Made by a program: the position numbers and the translations under genes. This document shows positions 46,719 to 55,600 of a stretch of 64,000 nucleotides of DNA, in pieces; position 1 is the stretch's first letter, and every line of letters begins with the position of its first letter. The notes beneath the pieces are model-generated. The model searched no databases and was not told the DNA's origin. It saw nothing but the letters and a program-made list of their open reading frames with translations. Where the stretch lies: positions 1 to 64,000 of the forward strand of contig JAHDSF010000024.1 of NCBI GenBank assembly GCA_018432935.1. The letters run 5' to 3'. The DNA is from Rhodospirillales bacterium (lineage in GTDB: Bacteria; Pseudomonadota; Alphaproteobacteria; Rhodospirillales; Shumkoniaceae).

Positions 46719-48097
46719 GCGCCCCGGGCCAGCAGCTCGGCGCGGAGCTGCGCGACGTCGATATCCGCAGGAGGGACGCCGTTGCCGGTGCGGATCGAGA
46801 TCTTGGCGGCGCGCCCGGCTGCCTCGCCCATCGCCATGCACGTCGACATCACCCGGATCGCCGCCATTGCCTCGTGAGTGCTCGAAACGCACCGTCCCGC
46901 CACCAGCAGGTGGCTGACCCGGGTTGGCACCAGCGAGCGATAAGGGATGTCGTAGCAGTCGCCGCACCAGGTCAACGTACAACCCTCGTCGCCGGGACGG
47001 TGGATGTCGATGGGATAGCTGCCCACCGCAATGCCGTCTTCGAAGATGCGGCAGCCGAGGACGTCCTCCTGCCTCATCACGTACCGGCCGACGATGCGGC
47101 GCGATTCGCGGATGCCCAGGAACGGCGCCGTTTTCGAGAAATGCGAGTCCTCGAACCCCGGCACGTAGGCCTTCAGATAGGTGACGATGTCGTCGACCTG
47201 GCGCCTGGCCTCGATCTCACCCATGGTCAGGCTGCGCGCGTCCGAGCCGTCGACGCCGGCGACCCGGGTCATGTTGATCCAGGCGTCGCCGCGGCGCAGG
47301 CCGGTGATGATGATGGTGCGCTCGTTCGGCATGACGAGACCGCGCTCGGCCTTCGCCTTGGCCATGATCTCGCGCAGGCCGACGACGATGAACTGCTGGT
47401 TCTGGCCGAAGTACTCGGCCGGGATGAAGTCCGTGAGATAGGTGCGCGACTGGTTGGCGATGCTCATGCGCAGCTTGTCGGTGTCGACGTTCGACATGCA
47501 GAACATCAGGGTCGGCGGTTGCAGGCCGCCCTTGGCGTCGCCCTTCTCGCACGGCACGCCGGCCTTGAAGGCAACGTCGGCATCGCCGGTGCAGTCGATC
47601 ACGACCTTGCCGAGGATCGCGGCGCGGCCGCCCTTGCTTTCCGTGATGACGCCGCGGATCCGGCCGTCCTCGACGATCGCCTCGACGCAGAAGGTATAGA
47701 ACAGGACGTCGACGCCGGCCTCCAGCAGCATCTCGAGGGCGACCGTCTTCACCGCCTCCGGCTCGACCAGGGTGATGCCCATGTGAAGCGGGCACGGTCG
47801 GTGCTCGCTGGCGGCCTTGCGCGCCTTCAGCCGGTCGATGAACTTCTGCGCCAGCCCCTTGATGATCTGGTTTCCCTTCTGGCCGAGGAAACCGAGGATG
47901 GGAAGGCCGATCGTCAGGTTGCCGCCGACGAAGCTGCGACTTTCCACCAGACCGACCTTGAGCCCGTCCTCGGCCGCCGCCAGCGCCGCCGTCAGGCCGG
48001 ACGGCCCGCCACCAACGACGAGGACGTCGTACTCGGCCCTGACGGGAGTGGCGCGGGCGGGCTCTTGGATGGTGCGGGTGCCGGCGTCGATGTCCAT
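46691..48097 (-). CDS. FAD-dependent oxidoreductase (FAD_oxidored/xanthan-lyase-associated type)
   Basis: 468 residues. The N-terminal dinucleotide site is VLVVGGGPSGLTAALAAAEDG (GxGxxG near residue 28), with VESRSFVGGN following. VVIDCTGDADVAFKAGVPCEKGD and the C-terminal VAGRCVSSTHEAMAAIRVMSTCMAMGEAAG are typical of the PF12831 group. No signal peptide. It is convergent with the M14 gene (28-nt overlap) and lies in the same direction as the next ABC operon, separated from it by a perfect hairpin. Substrate unknown. A two-residue Cys set (TWCGDC) near residue 388 is unusual and could be redox-active or bind metal. Confidence 0.85.
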   Translation of the reverse strand: MDIDAGTRTIQEPARATPVRAEYDVLVVGGGPSGLTAALAAAEDGLKVGLVESRSFVGGNLTIGLPILGFLGQKGNQIIKGLAQKFIDRLKARKAASEHRPCPLHMGITLVEPEAVKTVALEMLLEAGVDVLFYTFCVEAIVEDGRIRGVITESKGGRAAILGKVVIDCTGDADVAFKAGVPCEKGDAKGGLQPPTLMFCMSNVDTDKLRMSIANQSRTYLTDFIPAEYFGQNQQFIVVGLREIMAKAKAERGLVMPNERTIIITGLRRGDAWINMTRVAGVDGSDARSLTMGEIEARRQVDDIVTYLKAYVPGFEDSHFSKTAPFLGIRESRRIVGRYVMRQEDVLGCRIFEDGIAVGSYPIDIHRPGDEGCTLTWCGDCYDIPYRSLVPTRVSHLLVAGRCVSSTHEAMAAIRVMSTCMAMGEAAGRAAKISIRTGNGVPPADIDVAQLRAELLARGAYLRVPDPA

Positions 48098-48125
48098 CGT
48101 CCTGACTCTCCTACGAAAGGGTATG

Positions 48126-48157
48126 AGAGGTCAGAGGACCTCCGTCCTCTGACCTCT
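48126..48157 (-). terminator. Perfect hairpin downstream of the 48171-52625 operon
   Basis: AGAGGTCAGAGGAC (48126-48139) and GTCCTCTGACCTCT (48144-48157), perfect 14-bp arms with a 4-nt loop. It separates the ABC operon from the FAD oxidoreductase gene. Confidence 0.7.
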
Positions 48158-48170
48158 ATCTTTAGGCTGA

Positions 48171-49469
48171 TTACGCCGGCAGCAGCGGCTGCACGCGTGC
48201 GCGGATGTCGGCGACCGCCTGCTTGACCGGCTTGCGGCCGAGGACTGCCAGCTGGACCTCCTCGAGGAAGATCGACTGCGCCCGCGCCGCTTCGGGGAAG
48301 GGCGGGAAGGCGCCGCGTGCATGCGCCAGCACCTTGGCCTCGACGGCGGCCAGCGGATTGGCGGCGGCGAAATCCGGGTCGGCGTAGGTCGAGACGCGGA
48401 CCGGTCCGTTGCCGCTGTTGGCCATTCCCAGCGTCGCCCGCTTGGTCGACACCTCGCGCAGGAAGCTCCACGACAGGTCCTTGTTGCGCGAGTTCTTGAG
48501 GATCGTCATGGCCCACGATTCGACCACCGCCGACATCGGCATCTTGCCCTTGAGCGCGCTCGAGATCGGGAACTCGACCGCCTTGATCCTGCCGGGGAAC
48601 TTGCTCTGCTGCGGGTTGTTGAGCTGGGCGTTGCGCGCGAACGGCAGCACCGTGAACGCCGCCCGGCCCTGTTGCAGCCAGGTCACCTGGTCGTCGTTGC
48701 TGGTGGTGGCGTAGCTGCGCGGCAGGGCGCCGGCATCGAACATGTCCTTCATCACGGAGAGCCCCTTCTCCATGGCCTCCGGCTCGGGCACGAGCTTGAA
48801 GTCCTTGGTGATGTAGTCGCCGCCGAAGGCGCGGGCGAACATCACCGGGAACACGGCGAGGTCGCTCGCCAGGACCATGCCGACGACGGGGGTGCCGGCA
48901 GCCGACTTGAAGGTCAGTTTCTTGGCCTGCTCGACCAGTTCCTCAAGGGTAGTCGGCGGCGCCTTGATGCCCTGCTCCTCGAGCAGCGCTTCGTTGTAGA
49001 ACAGGCCCTGGGTGGCATGACGGACCGGGATGCCGATCAGCTTGCCCTGGATGGTCATCGCCTGGACCAGGCCGGGCGCGATGTCCTTGAAGTCCTCGAT
49101 CGGAGCCTTTGCGAGATAGTCGTCGAGCGGCTCGAACAGGCTGGCGATCTGAGCGGTCGGGCGGTTGTCGATCAGAAAGCCGACGTTGAACTCGGTCTCG
49201 CCCAGGCTGGCCTCGCGGAACAGGCGGTCCTGGAGCGGGTTGGAATCGAAGGTGCTCCAGACGATCTCGGCGTCGTTGGCCTTGCGCCAGCCCTCCAGGA
49301 GGTCCCCGGACTTGCCGGCGGTCAGCACCGTCTGGTGGACCTTGTGGCTGAGCACGTTGAGCGTCTTGCCGGCCGCGAACGCCCGCGGGGCGGCAAGCAT
49401 GGCGGCCCCGCCGAGGGCGGTGCCGAGAAGCGCACGTCGGGTAAACCTGAAGTCGTCGATCCGGGACAT
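48171..49469 (-). CDS. ABC transporter solute-binding protein, family 1, Tat-exported
   Basis: 432 residues. The N-terminus FRFTRRALLGTALGGAAML has the twin arginines (residues 11-12) of a Tat signal, then APRAFAAGKTLNVLSHK. The fold is that of sugar/glycerol-phosphate binding proteins (UgpB/MalE class): GIPVRHATQGLFYNEALLEEQGI, AFTVLPFARNAQLN, and SWSFLREVSTK. Tat export suggests folding before export, perhaps with a cofactor or because of fast folding. It is the last gene of an operon with two permeases and an AraM-like dehydrogenase, an unusual position for a binding protein. Confidence 0.9.
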   Translation of the reverse strand: MSRIDDFRFTRRALLGTALGGAAMLAAPRAFAAGKTLNVLSHKVHQTVLTAGKSGDLLEGWRKANDAEIVWSTFDSNPLQDRLFREASLGETEFNVGFLIDNRPTAQIASLFEPLDDYLAKAPIEDFKDIAPGLVQAMTIQGKLIGIPVRHATQGLFYNEALLEEQGIKAPPTTLEELVEQAKKLTFKSAAGTPVVGMVLASDLAVFPVMFARAFGGDYITKDFKLVPEPEAMEKGLSVMKDMFDAGALPRSYATTSNDDQVTWLQQGRAAFTVLPFARNAQLNNPQQSKFPGRIKAVEFPISSALKGKMPMSAVVESWAMTILKNSRNKDLSWSFLREVSTKRATLGMANSGNGPVRVSTYADPDFAAANPLAAVEAKVLAHARGAFPPFPEAARAQSIFLEEVQLAVLGRKPVKQAVADIRARVQPLLPA

Positions 49470-49493
49470 GTTTTCCTCCTGGTTTCTGGCAGT

Positions 49494-50327
49494 TCAGCCC
49501 TTCGTCGCCCCTGCCGTCAGGCCGGCGACGAGATAGCGATGCATGAACACGACGAACAGCAGAACCGGGGCGAGCTGGGCGGTCGAGGCTGCGAACAGCA
49601 CGCCCCAGTCGACGCCGTCGATCGACCCGATCATCTCCGAGATCACAAAGGGCGCCGTCTTCGCCCGGGTGGCGGTGAAGATGAAGGCGAACAGGAACTC
49701 GTTCCAGGCGTAGACGACGACGAACACGGCCACCGCCAGGATGCCGGGCGCCGCCAGCGGCAGGATCACGAGTCTGAGGATGGTCAGCCGCCCGGCGCCG
49801 TCGATCTGCGCCGCCTCGTCCAGCTCGCGCGGGATCTGGTCGATGAACGTCCGCATCAGGATCGTCCCCAGGGACACGAAGAAGGTCGCATAAAGGACGA
49901 TCAGGACGATGTGGGTGTCGTTGAGCCGCAGCCAGTTGACGGCCGGGAACAGCGGCAGGGTGACGACGATCGGCGGGATCAGGCGGACCACGATGAGAAA
50001 AAAGATGCTGCCGGTCAGGAAGCGGCTGCGGTAGCGCGAGCACACATAGCCGGCGGCGGCGCTTGCCGAGACGGCAAGCAGGGTGGCCCCGACCGTCACC
50101 ACCAGGCTGTTGAACAGGCCCTGGAAGAAGGTGCCCCACTTCTCCCACAGGTTGACGTAGTGCTCCAGCGTCGGGGTGAAGAAGAACTTCGGCGGAACCG
50201 CGAAGATCTCCACCCCCGGCTTGAGCGAGGACAGCACGATGAAGACGATCGGAAGCAGCGACCAGATCAGCACCAGGCCGACCGCCAGCGTCTTGCCGAG
50301 CCCGATATAAAGCCGGTCAGTACGCAT
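49494..50327 (-). CDS. ABC transporter permease 2 (MalG/UgpE-like)
   Basis: 277 residues, six membrane helices. SLKPGVEIFAVPPKFFFTPTLEHYV is the usual first periplasmic segment and the EAA loop is PRELDEAAQIDGAGRLTILRLVILPLA. It overlaps the preceding permease gene by 11 nt, a coupled pair. No ATPase gene belongs to this operon. Confidence 0.92.
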   Translation of the reverse strand: MRTDRLYIGLGKTLAVGLVLIWSLLPIVFIVLSSLKPGVEIFAVPPKFFFTPTLEHYVNLWEKWGTFFQGLFNSLVVTVGATLLAVSASAAAGYVCSRYRSRFLTGSIFFLIVVRLIPPIVVTLPLFPAVNWLRLNDTHIVLIVLYATFFVSLGTILMRTFIDQIPRELDEAAQIDGAGRLTILRLVILPLAAPGILAVAVFVVVYAWNEFLFAFIFTATRAKTAPFVISEMIGSIDGVDWGVLFAASTAQLAPVLLFVVFMHRYLVAGLTAGATKG

Positions 50328-51252
50328 CGGCGGCCGTCTCCCGGCGCAGGATCAGGACGTAGCCGGCGGCGAGCAGCATCGAGATCAGCACCATGATCCA
50401 GGCGGTCGCCGCGGCGGTGCCGAAGGCGTTGAAGCGGAAGGCCTCTTCGTAAAGGTAGACGGCAACGACCTCGGTCGAGCGGGCCGGCCCGCCGCCGGTC
50501 AGAAGCCACACCTCGGAAAACAGCCGGAAGGCGAAGATGTAGCGGAACAGAAGGGCGATGACGATCGCCGGCCCGAGCAGCGGCAGGGTGATTTTCGCGA
50601 AGGCCTGGAGGCGGGTCGCGCCGTCGATGAAGGCGGCCTCGTAAAGGTCCTTGGGGATCGCCAGCCGCGCCGCATAAAGGATGACGAAGGTGAACGGAAG
50701 GTGCAGCCACACCGTCAGCAGGCCGACCATGATCAGGGCATGGGACGGCTCGAACGACCAGTCGAGGATCGGCAGGTTCAGCGACTGCAGGACCATGGTG
50801 ACCGGGCCCAGGTCGGGATCGAACAGGAACCGCCACATCGCGACCGCCGTCACCTCGCTGACCGCGTAGGGCGCAAGGACGGCCACCAAAAGATAGCGCC
50901 GCCACGGCAGCCCGCTGGCGAACAGGAGCGCCATCCCCAGCCCCACCAGCAGTTCGACGTGAACCGCGGTCAACACGATCAGGAAGGTGTTGCCGAGCGA
51001 GCGGAGGAACGCCGGATCGGTCAGGATCTTCAGGTAGTTCGCCCAGCCCACGAACTGCGGCGCCTGGCCGAACGAGGAGACGTGGAAGCTCATCCAGACG
51101 ACGAACGCGGACGGGATGACGATCACGCCGAGCACGAGTGCCTGCACCGGCGCGATGAACGGCAGTACCTCGGCGGCCTTTCTCAAGTTCAACGTCTTCC
51201 TCCACAATGTCCCTGGGCCGGCGGTTCGCCCGCCTGACCCGTCGACCGTCAT
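50317..51252 (-). CDS. ABC transporter permease 1 (MalF/UgpA-like)
   Basis: 311 residues from ATG 51252, which overlaps the dehydrogenase stop as ATGA; a TTG at 51192 with a better-spaced GGAGG is an alternative. Six helices; LPFIAPVQALVLGVIVIPSAFVVW opens the first helix, the EAA loop is DLYEAAFIDGATRLQAFAKITLP, and EVWLLTGGGPARSTEV precedes the last helices. An in-frame open stretch upstream of 51252 is antisense to the dehydrogenase and not coding. Confidence 0.9.
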   Translation of the reverse strand: MTVDGSGGRTAGPGTLWRKTLNLRKAAEVLPFIAPVQALVLGVIVIPSAFVVWMSFHVSSFGQAPQFVGWANYLKILTDPAFLRSLGNTFLIVLTAVHVELLVGLGMALLFASGLPWRRYLLVAVLAPYAVSEVTAVAMWRFLFDPDLGPVTMVLQSLNLPILDWSFEPSHALIMVGLLTVWLHLPFTFVILYAARLAIPKDLYEAAFIDGATRLQAFAKITLPLLGPAIVIALLFRYIFAFRLFSEVWLLTGGGPARSTEVVAVYLYEEAFRFNAFGTAAATAWIMVLISMLLAAGYVLILRRETAADAY

Positions 51253-52625
51253 CCTCCGTCGGCGCGCCGTCCCGGGACCCCCTCGGAACCATGCCAGAAG
51301 CCGCCCGCCGCGGTGGTCGCCGCGACGGCCTCTTCGAACAGCCCGAGATCGACCAGAACGTCGAACACCGTGTAGCGGCGGCGGATCATCCAGGCACGGC
51401 GGATGTCCCGCGCGAACGCAGGCAGTGAAAGACCGAGGTCGGCCGGGCGGACCGGCAGGCCCTGGACGGCCAGGCGGCCGCGCACTTCCGCCGCTCGCGG
51501 CAGGTGCGCGGCCAGACGGGCACGAAGGTCGGGCCAGAGCGCCGCCAGCCGCCACAGGCGCGTACGCAGGCGTTCCTCGTCGGGATGCTTGGCGCGCACC
51601 TCCTCGATGCTGGCGTCGGCCAGGCCGCGGTCGGAAAAGGCGGCCCGCACCTCGTCCTCCAGCGCCGCCAGAGGGCGCCGCCGCGCTACCAGCCTCTCGA
51701 CGTCGATCGCGGTGAGATCGCGCGAAAGCAGCCAGTCGTACAGGGCGAGCGACGCCAGGCAGCCGATGCCGACGCAGGCGCCGTGCGCGGCCGGGATACC
51801 GTCGATGCTCAGCCCCTCCATCTCCCACAGGTGCGAGAACTGGTGGTCGCTGCCGCTGGCCGGCCGCGAGTTGCCGTAGGACTGCATCGCGAACCCGACC
51901 GTCAGCAGCCCTTCCAGCAGGCCGCGCACCGCGGCGCGGTCACGGTCGCGCACCCCTTCCGGATTGCGGAGCCAGGCGGCAAGGTTGCCCTGCACCATGT
52001 CCCACTCGGGCGCGCTGATCGCCTCCTCGCCGAGCCCGTCGGCAAGGATCCAGTCGCCGCCGGCCGAGATCTTGCCTGCGAGGTCGCCGTAGCCCCATGA
52101 CGCCATCGGCGCCGGAGCAGCCACCGCGATGGCCGGATCGGCGACGACGGCGACAGGTGGCGGACAGTCGACGGTCCGCTTGAAGCCGTCGTTCAGCAAA
52201 GGCGCGCCCGAGGCGCTGTAGCCGTCCATCGAGGCCGCCGTGGGCACGCAGATGTAGGGGGCACCGGCGAGCGCCGAGGCGTATTTGGTGAGGTCGTTGA
52301 CGACACCCGATCCGACGGCGACGGCGTTCGCCCCTTGCTTCAGGGCCTCGGCGATGCGGCGGCTGTACTCGATGCGAGGCTTGAGACGGGGCGCACCCGG
52401 CAGCACCAGGGGCGCGACCGCGCGCCCGGCGGCGGCCAGCCGCGCCTCCACCTCGGCCCCGGCGGCCTTGCGCGTGTTGTCGTCGCAGACGATGACGAGC
52501 GGACGGCCGTCGAGGTGGGCCGCGGCAACCTCGGGCAGACACTCGAGCGCCCGTTCAGCCAGCACCACCTGCCGCGTCATCTTCGCTCGCTGCACGGCGC
52601 GCTGCAGGGCACTCGGTTCCGACAT
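51249..52625 (-). CDS. sn-glycerol-1-phosphate dehydrogenase-like protein (AraM/EgsA family)
   Basis: 458 residues from ATG 52625 (GAGGAAGG upstream). VGSGVVNDLTKYAS is the NAD(P)-binding loop of the family and PTAASMDGYSASGAPLL follows as in AraM. DLAGKISAGGDWILAD and two conserved His regions (SDHQFSHLWEM, AAHGACVGIG) should bind the metal. Bacillus AraM reduces dihydroxyacetone phosphate to sn-glycerol-1-phosphate. In a SorC-controlled ABC operon the enzyme may instead oxidise an imported or phosphorylated polyol. It is the first gene of the leftward operon and is divergent from the SorC gene. Confidence 0.88.
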   Translation of the reverse strand: MSEPSALQRAVQRAKMTRQVVLAERALECLPEVAAAHLDGRPLVIVCDDNTRKAAGAEVEARLAAAGRAVAPLVLPGAPRLKPRIEYSRRIAEALKQGANAVAVGSGVVNDLTKYASALAGAPYICVPTAASMDGYSASGAPLLNDGFKRTVDCPPPVAVVADPAIAVAAPAPMASWGYGDLAGKISAGGDWILADGLGEEAISAPEWDMVQGNLAAWLRNPEGVRDRDRAAVRGLLEGLLTVGFAMQSYGNSRPASGSDHQFSHLWEMEGLSIDGIPAAHGACVGIGCLASLALYDWLLSRDLTAIDVERLVARRRPLAALEDEVRAAFSDRGLADASIEEVRAKHPDEERLRTRLWRLAALWPDLRARLAAHLPRAAEVRGRLAVQGLPVRPADLGLSLPAFARDIRRAWMIRRRYTVFDVLVDLGLFEEAVAATTAAGGFWHGSEGVPGRRADGG

Positions 52626-52697
52626 CGACGACCTTCCTCGTACGGGCTGGACGGACAGCAGGTCCGAACCCCAGCGCACCTCCTCGGACCCCACCGG

Positions 52698-52726
52698 TTT
52701 ACCAATGTAAAATCGAATTTGCAAAT
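52698..52726. promoter_or_regulatory. Paired dyads between the dehydrogenase operon and the SorC gene
   Basis: TTTAC-CAAT-GTAAA (52698-52711) and the perfect palindrome ATTTGCAAAT (52717-52726) lie 6 bp apart in the 181-bp divergent gap. The AT-rich stretch is distinct from its surroundings. Most likely the operator of the adjacent SorC regulator. Confidence 0.55.
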
Positions 52727-52806
52727 GAAAACTCCTGGTATGGATGTGGGGTCGCGTGGTGTATTGTGGCCGGCATGACACGTCCCCAGCAGCGGCGGGA
52801 GGCTCC

Positions 52807-53769
52807 ATGGGAAACCTCGACCGGCCGGTGAACGCCGACCACCAGACCCTGGTTCGGGTGGCCTGGCTCTACTTCATGGAAGGGCGGACCCAGTCGGAGA
52901 TTGCCGATGCGCTCGGCACCAACCGGCTGCGCATCAACCGGATCATCAACGAAGCGCGACGCTCGGGGCTGGTGGGGATCCAGTTCAACTCCCGGCTCGC
53001 CTCCTGCGTCGAGCTGGAGCACGAGCTGGTGGGCCGGGGCCTGAAGGCGGCGATCATCGTGCCGACCCCTGCCGACCCGGAGCTGGTGCCGGTGCTGATC
53101 GGCCAGGCGACGGCGCAGTACATCGCGCAAACCCTGCGCCAGACCTCGATCCGCGGCCTTGGCGTGGGCTGGGGGGCGACCTTGCGCGAGATGGTGCGCC
53201 ACATGCCGGAGGGCCGCTTTCCCGAGCTCTGCGTCAATTCGGTGATGGGGGGGCTGACCCACGGGCTCGAGATCAACACCTTCGAGATCGCCAGCGACCT
53301 GGCGCGCCGGCTGGGTGCCAACTGCGAGTACTTCGCCGCCCCGATCTATGCCGGCAGCCCGGATTCCCGCGACACCATCGTCGCCCAGGACGTGTTCCAG
53401 AAGGCGCTGCGGCTGATCCGCGGCGACGAGATGATCGTTCTCAGTGTCGGCGACTTGACGACCCGCTCGCTGCTCGTGCGCTTCGGCCTGCCGGACGACA
53501 TCCCGATCGCCGAGCTTCGTGCCTGCGGCGCCACCGGCGACATGCTGGGCCAGTTCTTCGATGCCGGCGGCCGGCCCGTCGAGCACGAGGTCAACCGCCG
53601 CGCCGTGGCGCTGCCGCTGGCCGATCTCGCCGGCGTCCCGACAGTGGTGGTCGCCTCGGGCGGCCGCAACAAGGCGGCAGCAATCACCGCGGTCCTGCGG
53701 GCGCGCCTCGCCTCCGTGCTCGTCTGCGACGAGGAAACCGCGCGGGTTGCCGCCTCGGCGGCAGCCTGA
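52807..53769 (+). CDS. SorC/DeoR-family sugar-responsive regulator
   Basis: 320 residues from ATG 52807 (GGGAGG upstream). The HTH (about residues 12-50) has VAWLYFMEGRTQSEIADALGTNRLRINRII. The effector domain has LGVGWGATLREMVRHMP, CVNSVMGGLTHG, MIVLSVGDLTTRSLLVRFG and VVASGGRNKAAAI. It diverges from the AraM/ABC operon and should control it in response to a sugar or polyol phosphate. It is a clear paralogue of the regulator at 20025-20984. Confidence 0.92.
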   Translation: MGNLDRPVNADHQTLVRVAWLYFMEGRTQSEIADALGTNRLRINRIINEARRSGLVGIQFNSRLASCVELEHELVGRGLKAAIIVPTPADPELVPVLIGQATAQYIAQTLRQTSIRGLGVGWGATLREMVRHMPEGRFPELCVNSVMGGLTHGLEINTFEIASDLARRLGANCEYFAAPIYAGSPDSRDTIVAQDVFQKALRLIRGDEMIVLSVGDLTTRSLLVRFGLPDDIPIAELRACGATGDMLGQFFDAGGRPVEHEVNRRAVALPLADLAGVPTVVVASGGRNKAAAITAVLRARLASVLVCDEETARVAASAAA

Positions 53770-53793
53770 GCGGATCCGGAGGCCGCGCCGTCC

Positions 53794-54630
53794 TCACGCC
53801 TCGATCGGCTTGAAGATCAACACCGCCGCCATCACCACGAACACCATCGTCTCGGCCGCCGGGCCCCAGAAGCGGCCGGTTACGGCGATCACCAGCCCGA
53901 GGACGAAGGCGGCGACGAACGAGCCCCGGATGCTGCCCATGCCGCCGACCAGCACCACCGCGAAGCACAGCAGCAGGACCTGGAACCCCATGTAAGGATG
54001 GATCGAGGTGATCGGCGCGTACAGCACGCCGCCCAACGCCGCAAGCGCGCTGCCGATCAGGAAGACGATCGTGAAGAACCGATCGACGTTGATCCCGAGG
54101 CTGCGCACCGCCTCCTTGTTCTCGAGCCCGGCAACCACGATCTTGCCAACCATGGTACGGCGGAAGAACACCTCGAGGGCTGCGAACACCACCAGCGCCA
54201 CCGCAATCACCAGGATGCGGTAGAGCGGCAGTTCGACGCCGCCGAGGACGACGAAGGCGCCGTTCAGGGGATCGGAGAGCGGCATCGGCGTGGCGCCCCA
54301 CAGCCATTTCACGACGTCGACGCCGACCAGCAGCACGGCATAGGTCGCGATGATCGCGTAGTCGATCGACTGCCCGTAGAGGCGGCGGATGACGAAGCGC
54401 TCGATGAGGTAGGACAGCGGCACCGCGACCGCGACCGCGACCAGCCCCGCGAAGACGAAATTGTCCCAGATGCGGGCGGTCACCGTCATCACGACGTAGG
54501 CACCGACGGTGTAGACCAGGGCGTGCGCGAAGTTGACGATGCGCATGGTGCCGAACGTCAGCGTCAGCCCGATCGAGATGATGTAGAGGATGCCGCCGAT
54601 GGTGAGGCCGTAGGCCAGAGTGCTGATCAC
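53794..54630 (-). CDS. livH: Branched-chain amino acid-type ABC transporter permease (LivH-like)
   Basis: 278 residues from GTG 54630 (AAAGGAGG 7 nt upstream), overlapping the livM stop as GTGA. About eight helices. GLTLTFGTMRIVNFAHALVYTVGAY and the motif GLENKEAVRSLGINVDRFF are diagnostic of LivH/UrtB permeases; VLVGGMGSIRGSFVAAFVLG is the conserved last loop. It ends the leftward eight-gene run; the SorC gene converges on it. Confidence 0.93.
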   Translation of the reverse strand: MISTLAYGLTIGGILYIISIGLTLTFGTMRIVNFAHALVYTVGAYVVMTVTARIWDNFVFAGLVAVAVAVPLSYLIERFVIRRLYGQSIDYAIIATYAVLLVGVDVVKWLWGATPMPLSDPLNGAFVVLGGVELPLYRILVIAVALVVFAALEVFFRRTMVGKIVVAGLENKEAVRSLGINVDRFFTIVFLIGSALAALGGVLYAPITSIHPYMGFQVLLLCFAVVLVGGMGSIRGSFVAAFVLGLVIAVTGRFWGPAAETMVFVVMAAVLIFKPIEA

Positions 54631-55583
54631 GACACGACCTCCTTTGCACCGGAACGCGCCACCAGGGCCGCCAGATAGCGCCACAGCCCGGCGCGGAAAC
54701 GGAACACCAGCACCAGCAACACTAAGCCCAGGAACATCTCCCAGCGCTCGATGTAGTTGGGCAGGTAGTTGGAGATGATCATGAAGACGACGCCGCCGGT
54801 AAGGGCGCCGTAGATGTTGGCCGCGCCACCGATCAGGCAGGCAAAGATGACCTCGACGTTGCGCCCGGGATCGATGAAGCTGGGGGTGACGAAGACGTAA
54901 TTGATGATCGTGAGGCCGCCCGCGAACGCAGCGACGGCGGTCGAGATCACGAACGCGACGAGCTTGTAGCGGAAGGTGTCGTAGCCCAGGAACTGGACCC
55001 GGGTTTCGTTCTCCTTGATGCTGCGCAGGAGGACACCGAACGGCGATGCGATCAGGCGCTTCATCAGGTAGACCACCGCCAGCAGGCAGATCAGACTGAA
55101 CCCGAAGACGACCCAGGGATCGCCGAAGTCGAACCCCAGCACCGGGTCGTAGAACGCCGACATCCCGTCCTCGCCGCCGGTCCAATCCGAAAGGGCGGTA
55201 ACCGCCATGAAGAAGCCGACCTGGTTGAAGGCGAGGTTGATCAGAGCGAAGCAGGCGCCGGTGGTCCGCACGATGATCGGTCCCAGCACCAACCCCACCA
55301 GCGCGCCGCAGAGCAGCGCCGCCAGCAGCGCCACGAGGGGATTGCCCGACAGGTGCTCGGCGCTGAGCGCGGCGGCATAGGCGCCGACGCCCAGGTACAG
55401 CATGTGCCCGAAGGAAAGCCGGCCCATGTAGCCGTACAGCAGGTCGTACGCCAGCACGAAGATGCAGAAGATCACGAAATCGGTGGTCCTCTGGATCGTC
55501 AGCACCCCGCCGAGGACGAGGAACACCGCCGCGATGACGAGCAGATCGGCACGGCGGAGGAGCGAGAGGGTGGAGGGTTTCAT
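54627..55583 (-). CDS. livM: Branched-chain amino acid-type ABC transporter permease (LivM-like)
   Basis: 318 residues, about nine helices. LLYGYMGRLSFGHMLYLGVGAYAAAL and IKENETRVQFLGYDTFRYKLVAFVIS are the LivM hallmarks, followed by IGGAANIYGALTGG. It forms the heterodimeric channel with LivH. It lies 17 nt after livF. Confidence 0.93.
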   Translation of the reverse strand: MKPSTLSLLRRADLLVIAAVFLVLGGVLTIQRTTDFVIFCIFVLAYDLLYGYMGRLSFGHMLYLGVGAYAAALSAEHLSGNPLVALLAALLCGALVGLVLGPIIVRTTGACFALINLAFNQVGFFMAVTALSDWTGGEDGMSAFYDPVLGFDFGDPWVVFGFSLICLLAVVYLMKRLIASPFGVLLRSIKENETRVQFLGYDTFRYKLVAFVISTAVAAFAGGLTIINYVFVTPSFIDPGRNVEVIFACLIGGAANIYGALTGGVVFMIISNYLPNYIERWEMFLGLVLLVLVFRFRAGLWRYLAALVARSGAKEVVS

Positions 55584-55600
55584 GGCATGTCTCCTTCCGC

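Noticed and set aside
51253-51828. N-terminal extension of the MalF-like permease
   Set aside because: It is antisense to the 3' part of the AraM-like gene, which has clear motifs; the permease starts at 51252 (ATGA overlap).
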